The translations under genes were made by a program, and so were the position numbers. DNA of 15,349 nt. Origin: CBDVAK01 sp965371945 (GTDB taxonomy: Bacteria > Pseudomonadota > Gammaproteobacteria > Competibacterales > JAHEDQ01). The stretch is taken from contig CBDVAK010000051.1 in assembly GCA_965371945.1 (NCBI GenBank), forward strand, positions 1 to 15,349, in the 5' to 3' direction. Below, piece by piece: positions 1 through 7,821 of the stretch. Positions within the stretch are counted from its first letter, which is position 1. Each line of letters begins with the position of its first letter. Below the pieces are notes generated by a model, which was given only the letters and a program-made list of their open reading frames with translations, did not search any database and was not told where the DNA came from.

Positions 1-177
1 GTCCAGCAGCGATTCCAGCAGCCAGCGTTTGCTGGCCATCTGGTTCTTGTTGAGGCTGTGGGCCACCGCGGTTTGGGGATACCGTGACACCAGACGCAGT
101 ACGTCGCCGATCAGGGGGTCCTCCCGGTAGCGACCCAGACCCTCGAGTACGGTCTGGTAGATCTCGTGAGTATCCAC
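1..177 (-). CDS. N-terminal part of an unidentified protein, possibly a methyltransferase (cut by window edge)
   Basis: The minus strand is open from a GTG at 177-175 to the window edge, giving 59 codons with no stop. The GTG lies four bases after the TGA of the upstream methyltransferase-like gene, so the two are probably one transcript and translationally coupled; I see no clear Shine-Dalgarno sequence. The visible protein is soluble and helical in character, with a stretch NKNQMASKRWLLESLLD at about residues 43-59. That 'Q-x-x-SK-x-WL' pattern, as I remember it, precedes the SAM-binding domain in some class I methyltransferases, but the motif I region that would prove this lies outside the window. 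The function is therefore only a guess. The reading frame itself is supported by lack of stops and by tight spacing to its neighbour. Confidence 0.55.
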   Translation of the reverse strand, partial: MDTHEIYQTVLEGLGRYREDPLIGDVLRLVSRYPQTAVAHSLNKNQMASKRWLLESLLD

Positions 178-181
178 GCTC

Positions 182-784
182 TCAGTTGGTTGCCACGGGT
201 TCGATCACCTGCAGCCTGCGCAGATAGTGGCGGGTCTCCATGCCCGGACTATGCTGAAGATCCATATCCACCTGGATCACCAGCCGGTGTTCGATTTGCG
301 CCAGCATGCGCTCGACGATTTCCCTGCCCAGCGGCCACTCGACCGGGTGTTCCAGCACTGCCACCCGGGCGCCGGCCACCAAGGCTGACAACTTGTCCCA
401 CTCCTGTGCGCGCCGCTCCGGTTCATCGCTGAAATATTTCATGCTGGCGCCGAGCAACACCAGCCCGTACTGACCGGCTTCAAGGTCGAAGTCGTGCTTT
501 TGAAAAGTGGTGCGCAGATGTTCAATTTGGCAGGGCCTGCCGTACAGCCGGTCGCCCTGGTAGTCCTCGATCAATGGATCCACCACCATCACGCGCGCCG
601 GGTTGTGAGTCAGAAACCGACTGATCGGCGTTTTGAAGCCGCCGATCTCGACCACCACGGAACACGGCCGCATATAGTGTGCGGCGATCACATAGCGGCT
701 GATAGCCCCCTCCGACAACAGATAGTTCATGTCGGCGTAGCTGTCGCGCTCCGGGTTGTCCCAGGGCTCGTGCGGATGTGTCAT
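182..784 (-). CDS. Class I SAM-dependent methyltransferase-like protein with atypical motif I
   Basis: This 200-residue soluble protein has a Rossmann-type layout: a strand and glycine turn VVVEIGGFKTP at residues 43-53 (motif I position), an acidic residue ending the second strand at MVVDP (D69), and a later strand YGLVLLGASM at 106-115 in the motif IV position. Class I methyltransferases usually have a G-x-G-x-G-like turn; here it is E-I-G-G-F-K, so SAM binding is likely but not certain. I chose the ATG at 784-782. The frame stays open upstream to 1075, but that extension runs through the promoter region and into the start of the divergent ABC gene and looks like chance. The gene is followed after four bases by the partial gene at the window edge. 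The substrate is unknown. A catalytically inactive Rossmann protein is the main alternative. Confidence 0.7.
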   Translation of the reverse strand: MTHPHEPWDNPERDSYADMNYLLSEGAISRYVIAAHYMRPCSVVVEIGGFKTPISRFLTHNPARVMVVDPLIEDYQGDRLYGRPCQIEHLRTTFQKHDFDLEAGQYGLVLLGASMKYFSDEPERRAQEWDKLSALVAGARVAVLEHPVEWPLGREIVERMLAQIEHRLVIQVDMDLQHSPGMETRHYLRRLQVIEPVATN

Positions 785-851
785 TGCGGGGCGGGGCCTC
801 ATGGTTGGGCTGACCAATCCGGCGGTGCGTGCCGGGTGGCCCGAGCATGGA

Positions 852-880
852 ATTATCCCGCGCCTGGGCTCGACCGACAA
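852..880 (-). promoter_or_regulatory. Candidate sigma70 promoter for the leftward methyltransferase-like gene
   Basis: Read on the minus strand, TTGTCG (880-875) and GATAAT (857-852) are separated by exactly 17 bases. The -10 box matches the consensus at five of six positions and the -35 box at four of six. Transcription would start near 845, leaving a leader of about 60 bases before the ATG at 784. The spacing and position fit well, but this is a visual match only. Confidence 0.45.
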
Positions 881-918
881 GCCGGTCTTTGTGATAGCGC
901 TTGACCTGAGGCCGGTCA
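872..918. promoter_or_regulatory. Two small inverted repeats in the divergent control region, possible operators
   Basis: GACCG (872-876) pairs with CGGTC (883-887), overlapping the -35 box of the leftward promoter. TGACC (902-906) pairs with GGTCA (914-918). The heptamer GCCGGTC occurs in both, at 881-887 and 911-917, exactly 30 bases apart, or close to three helical turns. Such paired sites between divergent genes can be regulator binding sites, but the arms are short and no regulator gene is present in the window. The role is inferred. Confidence 0.25.
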
Positions 919-1024
919 GGGTTAACGCTATTGGGGAAGGGGCGGCTTCCGGTGTGCTGAGGGTGAGCATCAGGATGGCGGCGCGAAGTACTACCGGGGC
1001 AACTGGCCGGGGCCTGTTTACACG

Positions 1025-2908
1025 ATGGAGAGTCTTCTTGAGATTCGCGATTTGCGGGTCGGTTTTCACGTCCACTCGGGCGTAGTGGAAGCCATACGCG
1101 GCATCAGTTTCAAGGTGCCCGTGGGTGGTACGGTGGCGGTGGTGGGGGAATCGGGGTCAGGCAAGTCGGTCACCGCCCAGGCCATCATGGGTATTCTTCC
1201 GAATACCGCGCGAATCAGCGATGGACACATCTACTACAACCAACCCGGTAGCGGCGGTGACAGTGTCGACATCGCTGCGCTCGACCCCGAGGGGGCCCCG
1301 ATCAGGGCCATCCGCGGTGGGCAGATATCGATGATTTTTCAGGAACCCATGGTATCGCTGTCACCGCTGCACACGATTGGCGACCAGGTCAGCGAGGCGC
1401 TGTTCCTGCACCGCAGCGTAGGCCGGGCCGAGGGTATGGAGATCACCCGCGACATGCTCAGGTTGGTGGGGTTCCCGGATCCCGCCCGCGCGCTGCGTAT
1501 GTATCCGTTCGAACTTTCCGGGGGCCTGCGTCAGCGCGCCATGATCGCGATGGCACTGATCTGCAGACCGGCGTTGCTGATCGCCGACGAGCCGACCACC
1601 GCTCTGGATGTCACCATACAGGCCCAGATTCTGGAATTGATCACCGGCCTGCAGCAGGAACTGGGTATGGCGATGCTGCTCATTACCCACGATCTTGGCG
1701 TAGTTGCAAATGTCGCCAAGCAGGTTGTGGTGATGTATCACGGCCAGATCGTCGAGAGCGGGTCGGTGGATGACATATTCAGACATGCCGAGCACCCCTA
1801 TCTCAAGGCGTTGCTGCGTGCTGTGCCGCACTTTGACATGAAACCGGGCGAACGCCTGGTTCCGGTGCGTGAAGTGAAGCACGAAACGGGTGCCCTGCTG
1901 GCCCGCAAGGAGGCGTGGCCGGTTGCCGGTGAACAGCCGGTCCCACATCTCGAAGTGCGCGCTGTCAGCAAAGGGTTCGCAATCCGCAAGGGTGGTTTCT
2001 TCAGCGCCCGCCACGACCAGATGCTGGCGGTGGATGATGTCAGCTTCTCGATCGCGCAGGGCGAGAGCTTTGGCCTGGTGGGGGAGAGCGGCTGTGGAAA
2101 GACCACCGTGAGCAAGGTCATCATGCGTGCCCTCAGTGCCGACAGTGGCCAGGTGTTCTACAATGACCGGGGCAGAATTCTGGATGTGTTGCAACTTGCC
2201 GGCAACGAACTGACCGAGTTTCGGCAGCGGGTGCAGTTCATATTCCAGGATCCGTTCGGTTCACTGAGCCCGCGAATGACCGTATTCGACATCATTCGCG
2301 AACCACTGATCATCCACCATGTGGGCGATCAGGACTACCAGGCGGAAATGGTCAAGGAACTAATGCGCCTGGTGGGTCTGGACCCCCGGTTCCTGAATCG
2401 TTACCCACACAGTTTTTCTGGTGGTCAGCGCCAGCGTATCGGCATCGCGAGGGCGCTGGCGTTGCGGCCGGACCTATTGATCTGCGATGAGCCGGTGTCT
2501 GCGCTCGACGTCTCAATTCAGGCGCAAATCCTTAATTTGATGAAGGATTTGCAAAAGGAACTGGGGTTGACCTACATGTTTATTTCACACAATCTGGCGG
2601 TGGTGGATTATATCGCCGAGCGGATCGCGGTGATGTGCAAGGGGAGACTGGTCGAGATTGCTCCCCGCGAGGTCCTGTTTCGCAACCCGATCCATCCCTA
2701 TACGCGTGCGTTGCTTGCAGCCGTGCCCTACCCGGATCTTGATCGCAAGCTGGATTTCGACGCGATCATGCAGGGCAAAGCTTCGGATCCGGCTTCCTGG
2801 CCGCCGCCATTCACGATCGGTCAGGGCACACAGCTCAGCCTGCTGGACCTGGGGAACGGGCATTTTGTACGTGCCTCGGCAGAAGCGGACGCGAGGGAGA
2901 TTGCATGA
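1025..2908 (+). CDS. Peptide-type ABC importer, fused double ATP-binding protein
   Basis: This 627-residue cytoplasmic protein powers the importer by ATP hydrolysis. It carries two complete nucleotide-binding domains in one chain, as YejF does, instead of separate DppD and DppF subunits. Domain 1 has Walker A GESGSGKS (41-48), Q-loop FQEP (105-108), signature LSGGLRQR (164-171), Walker B LLIADEP (184-190) and H222. Domain 2 has GESGCGKT (353-360), FQDP (407-410), FSGGQRQR (464-471), LLICDEP (484-490) and H522. Each domain is followed by the HPY segment typical of oligopeptide/nickel transporters (HPYL at 257, HPYT at 557). All catalytic motifs are intact. The ATG at 1025 gives the family's usual N-terminus; its ribosome binding site is weak. 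It is the first gene of the operon, and its stop overlaps the start of the binding-protein gene (ATGA). The substrate is not readable from this subunit. Confidence 0.93.
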   Translation: MESLLEIRDLRVGFHVHSGVVEAIRGISFKVPVGGTVAVVGESGSGKSVTAQAIMGILPNTARISDGHIYYNQPGSGGDSVDIAALDPEGAPIRAIRGGQISMIFQEPMVSLSPLHTIGDQVSEALFLHRSVGRAEGMEITRDMLRLVGFPDPARALRMYPFELSGGLRQRAMIAMALICRPALLIADEPTTALDVTIQAQILELITGLQQELGMAMLLITHDLGVVANVAKQVVVMYHGQIVESGSVDDIFRHAEHPYLKALLRAVPHFDMKPGERLVPVREVKHETGALLARKEAWPVAGEQPVPHLEVRAVSKGFAIRKGGFFSARHDQMLAVDDVSFSIAQGESFGLVGESGCGKTTVSKVIMRALSADSGQVFYNDRGRILDVLQLAGNELTEFRQRVQFIFQDPFGSLSPRMTVFDIIREPLIIHHVGDQDYQAEMVKELMRLVGLDPRFLNRYPHSFSGGQRQRIGIARALALRPDLLICDEPVSALDVSIQAQILNLMKDLQKELGLTYMFISHNLAVVDYIAERIAVMCKGRLVEIAPREVLFRNPIHPYTRALLAAVPYPDLDRKLDFDAIMQGKASDPASWPPPFTIGQGTQLSLLDLGNGHFVRASAEADAREIA

Positions 2909-4848
2909 AGCTGCCATTGTCAGGGTGTCGGCCCGGCCGCCACCTGACCGTCCTGATCCTGTTTGGTGCCTGCCTGGCTACCACATCCGTCATGGCCGTG
3001 CAGCCCGATAAATTGATCGAGCCCCCGGCCTTCGCCGCGGCAGTCGAATCAGGCTCGCTGCCACCTTTGCCGGAGCGGTTGCCCACCGATCCTGAAGTGG
3101 TGGTGGTCGAGGGTGAAGGGTTGGCACCGGGGCGCCATGGTGGTCAATGGCGTATGCTGATGGGCAAGGCCAAGGATACCCGGCTGATGACCGTCTATGG
3201 TTATGGCCGATTGGTGGGCTATAACCGCGAACTCGAACTGCAGGCGGATATCCTCGAAAGCATCGAGGTCACCGACCAGCGCGTGTTTACCCTGCATTTG
3301 CGTGCCGGTCACAAATGGTCGGATGGTGCACCGTTTACCAGCGAGGATTTTCGCTACTACTGGGAAGATGTCGCCAACAACGAGGAGCTCTCGCTGTATG
3401 GCCCGCCGAAGGCCCTGGAAGTCGACGGTCAGCCACCTGAAGTGGAGATTGTCGATGAGCTGACCATACGCTATAGCTGGCCGGGACCCAACCCGTCGTT
3501 CCTGGCGGCCCTGGCGGGTGCGCGCCCCTTGTTTATCTACCGACCCGCTCACTATCTCAAACAGTTTCATGTCCGCTATGTGGAACCGGAGGCCCTCAAA
3601 GCCATGGTCAGCAAGGCCGGTACCCGTAACTGGGCGGGTCTGCACCACCGCATGGACAATCAGTACAAGCTGGACAACCCCGATCTTCCCGTGCTGCAGC
3701 CCTGGATGCTGGTTACCCGCCCGCCATCGGACCGGTTTGTATTCAAGCGCAACCCGTACTACCACAAGATCGACCAGAATGGTCGCCAACTACCGTATAT
3801 CGACACGGTTGTCATCAATATTGCCGCCAAGCAGTTGATCCCCGCCAAGACCGGCGCCGGCGAATCGGACCTACAGGCTCGTTATCTGCGCTTCGACAAC
3901 TACACTTTTCTGCGTGAGGGAGAACAGCGCAACGGCTATAAGGTGCGATTGTGGGATACCGGCAAGGGTTCGCAAATGGCGGTCTATCCGAACCTCAATG
4001 TCGCCGACCCTGGCTGGCGTGCATTGGTTCGCGACGTACGTTTTCGTCGCGCGCTGTCACTGGCGATCGATCGCGACGAGATCAATCAGGTGGTTTTTTT
4101 CGGGCTTGCGGTGGAAAGTAACGATACGGTGACGGATCGTAGTCCATTGTTCGAACCCGGGTTCCAGTCGAACTGGGTCGGCTTCGACCTGAAGCAGGCC
4201 AATGCGCTGCTCGATGACATCGGGCTGACCGGGCGCAACCGCAAGGGCTGGCGCCTGCTGCCCGACGGCCGGCCGCTGGAGATTATCGTCGAGACCGCGG
4301 GTGAGAGTACCGAGGAGACCGATATTCTCGAACTGATCCACGACAGTTGGCTGCAGATCGGTGTCAAAGTGTTTACCAAGCCCTCCCAACGCGAAGTGTT
4401 TCGCAATCGGATCTTCTCCGGTGACACGGTGATGTCGGTGTGGTCGGGGCTGGACAATGGAATTCCCACGGCGAGGATGAGCCCGATGGAGCTGGCTCCC
4501 ACCAACCAGGTACAATTGCAGTGGCCGAAGTGGGGGCAGTATTACGAAAGTGATGGTCAGACCGGAGAGCCGCCCGATCTGCCAGAGGTGAAGCGGCTGC
4601 TGGAACTGAACGAGGCCTGGAACACCGCCACCAGCGATCAGCAGCGAGCCGAGATCTGGCGGCAGATGCTGACCATTCGTTCCGAGCAGCTCTATTCCAT
4701 CGGCACCGTCACCGGTGTACCGCAGCCGGTAGTGGTCAGCAAGCGGCTGAACAACGTACCCGAGAAAGGTATCTTCACCTGGGAGCCGGGTTCCTATTTC
4801 GGCATCTATCAACCTGATACTTTCTGGTTCTCTGATGCCGGGCAATGA
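2905..4848 (+). CDS. Periplasmic substrate-binding protein, SBP_bac_5 (peptide/nickel) family
   Basis: This 647-residue secreted protein captures the solute, probably a peptide or peptide-like compound, and delivers it to the two permeases encoded downstream. A signal peptide is visible: basic residues to about position 13, hydrophobic core 14-30, and likely cleavage after A31 (SVMA/VQ). C23 lies in the core, but FGAC is not a normal lipobox, so a soluble periplasmic protein is more likely than a lipoprotein. The family hallmark, LRAGHKWSDGAPFTSEDF, is at residues 132-149. Before it comes a proline-rich lead (LPPLPERLPTDPEVV, about 52-66). The protein is about 100 residues longer than DppA or OppA. 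The ATG at 2905 overlaps the ATPase stop by four bases and follows a purine-rich GAGGGAGA at 2893-2900. A 34-base gap separates it from the first permease gene. The family is certain; the ligand is unknown. Confidence 0.92.
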   Translation: MKLPLSGCRPGRHLTVLILFGACLATTSVMAVQPDKLIEPPAFAAAVESGSLPPLPERLPTDPEVVVVEGEGLAPGRHGGQWRMLMGKAKDTRLMTVYGYGRLVGYNRELELQADILESIEVTDQRVFTLHLRAGHKWSDGAPFTSEDFRYYWEDVANNEELSLYGPPKALEVDGQPPEVEIVDELTIRYSWPGPNPSFLAALAGARPLFIYRPAHYLKQFHVRYVEPEALKAMVSKAGTRNWAGLHHRMDNQYKLDNPDLPVLQPWMLVTRPPSDRFVFKRNPYYHKIDQNGRQLPYIDTVVINIAAKQLIPAKTGAGESDLQARYLRFDNYTFLREGEQRNGYKVRLWDTGKGSQMAVYPNLNVADPGWRALVRDVRFRRALSLAIDRDEINQVVFFGLAVESNDTVTDRSPLFEPGFQSNWVGFDLKQANALLDDIGLTGRNRKGWRLLPDGRPLEIIVETAGESTEETDILELIHDSWLQIGVKVFTKPSQREVFRNRIFSGDTVMSVWSGLDNGIPTARMSPMELAPTNQVQLQWPKWGQYYESDGQTGEPPDLPEVKRLLELNEAWNTATSDQQRAEIWRQMLTIRSEQLYSIGTVTGVPQPVVVSKRLNNVPEKGIFTWEPGSYFGIYQPDTFWFSDAGQ

Positions 4849-4882
4849 CTTCGAACTGCCGTCGACGGTGAGCTGAACGGCC

Positions 4883-5881
4883 ATGCTGCGTTACATCGTA
4901 CACCGACTGATGCTGATGATCCCCACGCTGATCGCGATCAGTATCATCGTGTTCGTCATCATACAGTTGCCGCCCGGCGACTATCTGGAGAGCTACATCG
5001 CCGAGTTGCAGAGCCAGGGCGAGTCGGTGGATATGGACAAGATTGCCTTCCTGCGTCAGCAGTACGGCCTCGACAAGCCCCTGTGGGAGCAGTACCTGGT
5101 GTGGGTCGGCGGCATGGTGCGGGGTGATTTCGGTTATTCGTTCGAATACAACCTGCCGGTTGCCGATGTGGTCGGAGACCGTCTGTTGCTGACGATGCTG
5201 ATTTCCATCGTCACGGTAATGTTTACCTGGGCGATTGCATTTCCGATTGGTATCTATTCCGCCACGCATCAGTATAGCTGGGGCGATTATGGGGTCACTT
5301 TCCTGGGCTTTATCGGGGTGGCTACGCCCAATTTCCTGCTCGCCCTGGTGATGCTTTATTTCGCAAATGTTTTTTTCGGGACTTCGATCGGCGGTTTGAT
5401 GGATGCCGAGTATATCGATCAGCCCTGGAGTTTCGCTAAGCTGGTGTCGATTCTGGAGCATCTGTGGGTGCCGGTGATCGTGATTGGCACATCGGGTACC
5501 GCGGGGATGATCCGCCGTCTGCGCGCCAACCTGCTCGATGAACTGCAAAAGCAATACGTGGTCACCGGTCGCGCCAAGGGGCTGCCACCTGGCAAGCTGT
5601 TGCGCAAGTACCCGCTGCGTATGGCGCTGAATTTCTTCATCTCCGACATTGGCAGCCTGTTGCCGAGTGTGATCTCCGGCGCCGAGATCGTGGCGGTGGT
5701 GATGTCCCTGCCAACCACCGGGCCGATGCTGCTCAGTGCACTACAGAGCCAGGACATGTACCTGGCGGGCACGTTCATGATGTTCCTTTCCTTTCTGACC
5801 GTGATCGGCGTACTGGTGTCTGATCTGGCGCTGGCCGTGCTCGATCCCCGTATCCGCCTGCAGGGGGGCAGCACCAAATGA
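4883..5881 (+). CDS. Peptide-type ABC importer permease 1 (DppB/YejB-like)
   Basis: This 332-residue inner-membrane protein forms half of the translocation channel. Hydrophobic segments lie near residues 11-28, 101-126, 137-163, 193-208, 253-275 and 294-320, the usual six for a DppB-type subunit. The N-terminus MLRYIVHRLMLMIPTL is typical of the family. The cytoplasmic EAA-like coupling loop is at about 224-246, with the A-x-G-L core RAKGLPPGKLL at 230-240. The C-terminal segment ends in LAVLDPRIRL, also characteristic. The ATG at 4883 has only a weak purine stretch (GGTGAG) upstream. The stop overlaps the next start (ATGA at 5878), so the two permeases are translationally coupled, as expected for partners made in equal amounts. 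I am confident of the family and role but not of the substrate. Confidence 0.92.
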   Translation: MLRYIVHRLMLMIPTLIAISIIVFVIIQLPPGDYLESYIAELQSQGESVDMDKIAFLRQQYGLDKPLWEQYLVWVGGMVRGDFGYSFEYNLPVADVVGDRLLLTMLISIVTVMFTWAIAFPIGIYSATHQYSWGDYGVTFLGFIGVATPNFLLALVMLYFANVFFGTSIGGLMDAEYIDQPWSFAKLVSILEHLWVPVIVIGTSGTAGMIRRLRANLLDELQKQYVVTGRAKGLPPGKLLRKYPLRMALNFFISDIGSLLPSVISGAEIVAVVMSLPTTGPMLLSALQSQDMYLAGTFMMFLSFLTVIGVLVSDLALAVLDPRIRLQGGSTK

Positions 5882-7041
5882 GTGCCAGCCACGACCAGCA
5901 GCCACACTTTGTCTCCAGGGAGCCATTCGACCCGCATTCCATCGAGGCGCTGACACCGGAACAGGAACAATATTACATGGCGTCGCAGTGGCGCCTGATG
6001 TGGTGGAAGTTTCTGCGTCACCGGGTCGCCGTGTTCTGTGGGATCATCCTGGCGATACTTTACGGATCGGCGCTGGTCAGCGAGATCGTGGCGCCTTACG
6101 AGTTGCAGAGCCGCAATACCCGAAGTGTCTATTCACCGCCCCAGCGTGTGCATCTGTTTCACGAGGGCGCCTTCGTTGGTCCCTTCGTGTACGGCTGGGA
6201 ACAAACCCTCAACATGGATACCCTGCGCCGCGAGTACGAGCCCAATACCGCCAAGGTCCAGCCGTTGCGTTTCTTTTGTAGCGGCGATCCCTATGAGTTC
6301 TGGGGCATGATCGCCGGTGATTTCCATCTGATGTGTCCCGCTGAGGGCGGTACGGCGTTTCTGCTTGGTACCGACCGTTTGGGCCGCGACGTGCTGTCGC
6401 GGATCATCTACGGCGCTCGTATTTCGCTGACGATCGGTCTGCTGGGCATCCTGTTCAGCTTCACCATGGGTATCATCATCGGTGGCATCGCCGGCTACTA
6501 CGGCGGCTGGATCGACAACATCGTGCAGCGTGTGATCGAGGTGCTGCGCTCGTTTCCCGAGATTCCCCTGTGGATGGCGCTGTCCGCGGTGTTGCCCGCC
6601 AACTGGAGTCCGATATTCATCTACTTTGGCATCACCATGATCCTGGCGGTGTTGGACTGGACCGGATTGGCGCGAGCAGTACGTTCCAAATTGCTGGCGC
6701 TGAGAGAGGAGGAGTACACCACTGCGGCCCAGCTGATGGGGGCGAAACCGAGCCGCATCATCGGCCGCCACCTGCTGCCCGGGTTTATGAGCCACCTGAT
6801 TGCCACCGCCACGCTTTCGATCCCGTACATGATATTGGGTGAGACCGCGCTCAGTTTTTTGGGGCTCGGTCTGCGACCGCCGATTACCAGTTGGGGCGTG
6901 TTGCTCAATGAGGCCCAGAACATCAACGTGGTGGCGCTCTATCCCTGGCTGATGCTGCCGGTGGTGCCGGTCATCGTGGTGATCCTCGCTTTCAACTTTC
7001 TGGGTGACGGTTTGCGCGATGCCGCGGATCCTTACAAGTAG
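5878..7041 (+). CDS. Peptide-type ABC importer permease 2 (DppC/YejE-like)
   Basis: This 387-residue inner-membrane protein is the second channel half. An N-terminal cytoplasmic part (1-48) leads to TM1 (about 50-70). A periplasmic insert of roughly 90 residues follows, then the family motif LGTDRLGRDVLSRIIYGAR at 163-181. The core membrane segments follow (about 184-206, 229-262, 303-331 and 354-376). The coupling loop AAQLMGAKPSRIIGRHLLP is at 283-301, and the C-terminus LGDGLRDAADPYK is the standard ending of the subfamily. The long TM1-to-core insert is the main difference from the shorter DppC and is shared with YejE-type permeases. The ATG at 5878 overlaps the upstream stop and follows a G-rich run at 5864-5869. 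This closes the importer operon. Confidence 0.92.
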   Translation: MSASHDQQPHFVSREPFDPHSIEALTPEQEQYYMASQWRLMWWKFLRHRVAVFCGIILAILYGSALVSEIVAPYELQSRNTRSVYSPPQRVHLFHEGAFVGPFVYGWEQTLNMDTLRREYEPNTAKVQPLRFFCSGDPYEFWGMIAGDFHLMCPAEGGTAFLLGTDRLGRDVLSRIIYGARISLTIGLLGILFSFTMGIIIGGIAGYYGGWIDNIVQRVIEVLRSFPEIPLWMALSAVLPANWSPIFIYFGITMILAVLDWTGLARAVRSKLLALREEEYTTAAQLMGAKPSRIIGRHLLPGFMSHLIATATLSIPYMILGETALSFLGLGLRPPITSWGVLLNEAQNINVVALYPWLMLPVVPVIVVILAFNFLGDGLRDAADPYK

Positions 7042-7053
7042 CGGGGTATTCGA

Positions 7054-7086
7054 CACTCGCATGACGCAACCGAACCACCCCGAGTG
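7054..7086 (+). other. Possible weak stem-loop after the importer operon
   Basis: CACTCG (7054-7059) and CGAGTG (7081-7086) form a perfect six-base stem with a 21-base loop, just past the stop of the last importer gene. No run of T follows, so it is not a convincing intrinsic terminator. It could slow decay of the importer message or be chance. Confidence 0.15.
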
Positions 7087-7129
7087 GCGTAACTGAGCTC
7101 AAGTGGTCATTGCCACGCGAGCCATGCCT

Positions 7130-7134
7130 GGAGG
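7130..7134 (+). promoter_or_regulatory. Strong ribosome binding site of the P460 gene
   Basis: GGAGG sits six bases before the ATG at 7141. It is among the best Shine-Dalgarno matches in the window and fixes the start of the cytochrome gene. Confidence 0.7.
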
Positions 7135-7140
7135 CTTCCC

Positions 7141-7821
7141 ATGTTCAGTTGTTTGGCCCGCAGCCCCTGTCTGCCAGTGACACTGGCCCTGGTCGCCTTG
7201 CTGGCTGCTCTCGTGACTGCTTCGACACAGGCCCAGGATGCTGGTGCTCAGATCAGCCCGATCAGTGGCGATCCGGGCAATCCGCGGCGTCACTTCAGGT
7301 TGCGCAACCCCGCCAGTCTGGAACCGGAGCAGGCCGAAATCATCTATCGGCAGATCGCCGCCGCCCTGGCCAACGGTTACCAGCGGGGCGGCATCGACCG
7401 GGTGTCCGGGTATCAGAGCTGGAACCGCTACAACACCGCGCCCTACATTTCTAAGACCCACGGCAACAAGTACCTCAACAACTATGTCAACGACATCGGC
7501 CGGGCGTACGGCAGCTTCGAATCCGCGGGCGAGATGCCGGTTGGGACGGTGATCGCCAAGGACAGCTTCACCATGACGCAGTCCAGGGAGATCCTGCTTG
7601 GCCCCTTGTTCGTTATGGAAAAGATGGCGGATGGGTTCAACACCGTCACCGGCGACTGGAAATACACCCAGATTCAGCCGGATGGCACGCTGCTGGGCGA
7701 GACCGGAGGGCGTGACTCCGACCAGGTGCGCTATTGTATCGGTTGCCACAATGCGGTGGCCGCACAGGACCAACTTTACTTCCTGCCGAAAGCCTATCGC
7801 CCTGCTGAAGCAGGCAACTGA
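7141..7821 (+). CDS. Secreted cytochrome P460-family haem protein
   Basis: The 226-residue protein has a signal peptide (hydrophobic core about 12-27, likely cleavage after A31, TQA/QD) and one c-type haem site, CIGCH at 199-203. Characterised P460 proteins carry a c-haem cross-linked to a lysine and oxidise hydroxylamine or bind NO. K140 in GTVIAKDSF, after the conserved-looking GEMPVGT stretch, sits where that lysine is expected. Further family-like features are the W-N/Y-N segment near 94-98 and WKYTQI at 173-178. The length is somewhat above the usual 170-200 because of an N-terminal extension of about 50 residues after the signal. The gene stands alone between the importer operon and a convergent operon, and its last 28 bases overlap the methyltransferase gene on the other strand. 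The actual substrate and electron partner are unknown. Confidence 0.82.
   Translation: MFSCLARSPCLPVTLALVALLAALVTASTQAQDAGAQISPISGDPGNPRRHFRLRNPASLEPEQAEIIYRQIAAALANGYQRGGIDRVSGYQSWNRYNTAPYISKTHGNKYLNNYVNDIGRAYGSFESAGEMPVGTVIAKDSFTMTQSREILLGPLFVMEKMADGFNTVTGDWKYTQIQPDGTLLGETGGRDSDQVRYCIGCHNAVAAQDQLYFLPKAYRPAEAGN

Noticed and set aside
889..906. Possible CRP-type site beginning TGTGA before the importer operon
   Set aside because: Only one half-site matches; the second half (TTGAC) is far from TCACA. The cNMP protein in the window has no DNA-binding domain.
901..931. Plus-strand promoter for the importer operon using TTGACC as -35
   Set aside because: The -35 box is good, but no acceptable -10 box lies 16-18 bases downstream (TAACGC or AACGCT), so I do not list it.
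785..1075. Upstream extension of the leftward methyltransferase-like gene to 1075
   Set aside because: It would overlap the start of the divergent ABC gene and cover the best promoter candidate. The protein it adds is not methyltransferase-like; the ATG at 784 fits better.
2905..2973. Lipoprotein signal in the binding protein (cysteine at residue 23)
   Set aside because: The residues before the cysteine (F-G-A) do not match a normal lipobox, and a better signal peptidase I site follows at residue 31.
3049..5554. Long antisense frames under the binding-protein and permease genes (3049-3789, 4057-4884, 4775-5554)
   Set aside because: They run opposite to clearly identified genes, have no ribosome binding site or domain, and show the composition of reversed codons.
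7042..7140. Intrinsic terminator between the importer operon and the P460 gene
   Set aside because: Inverted repeats exist (CACTCG/CGAGTG, and GTGG/CCAC at 7103-7116), but neither is followed by a T run.
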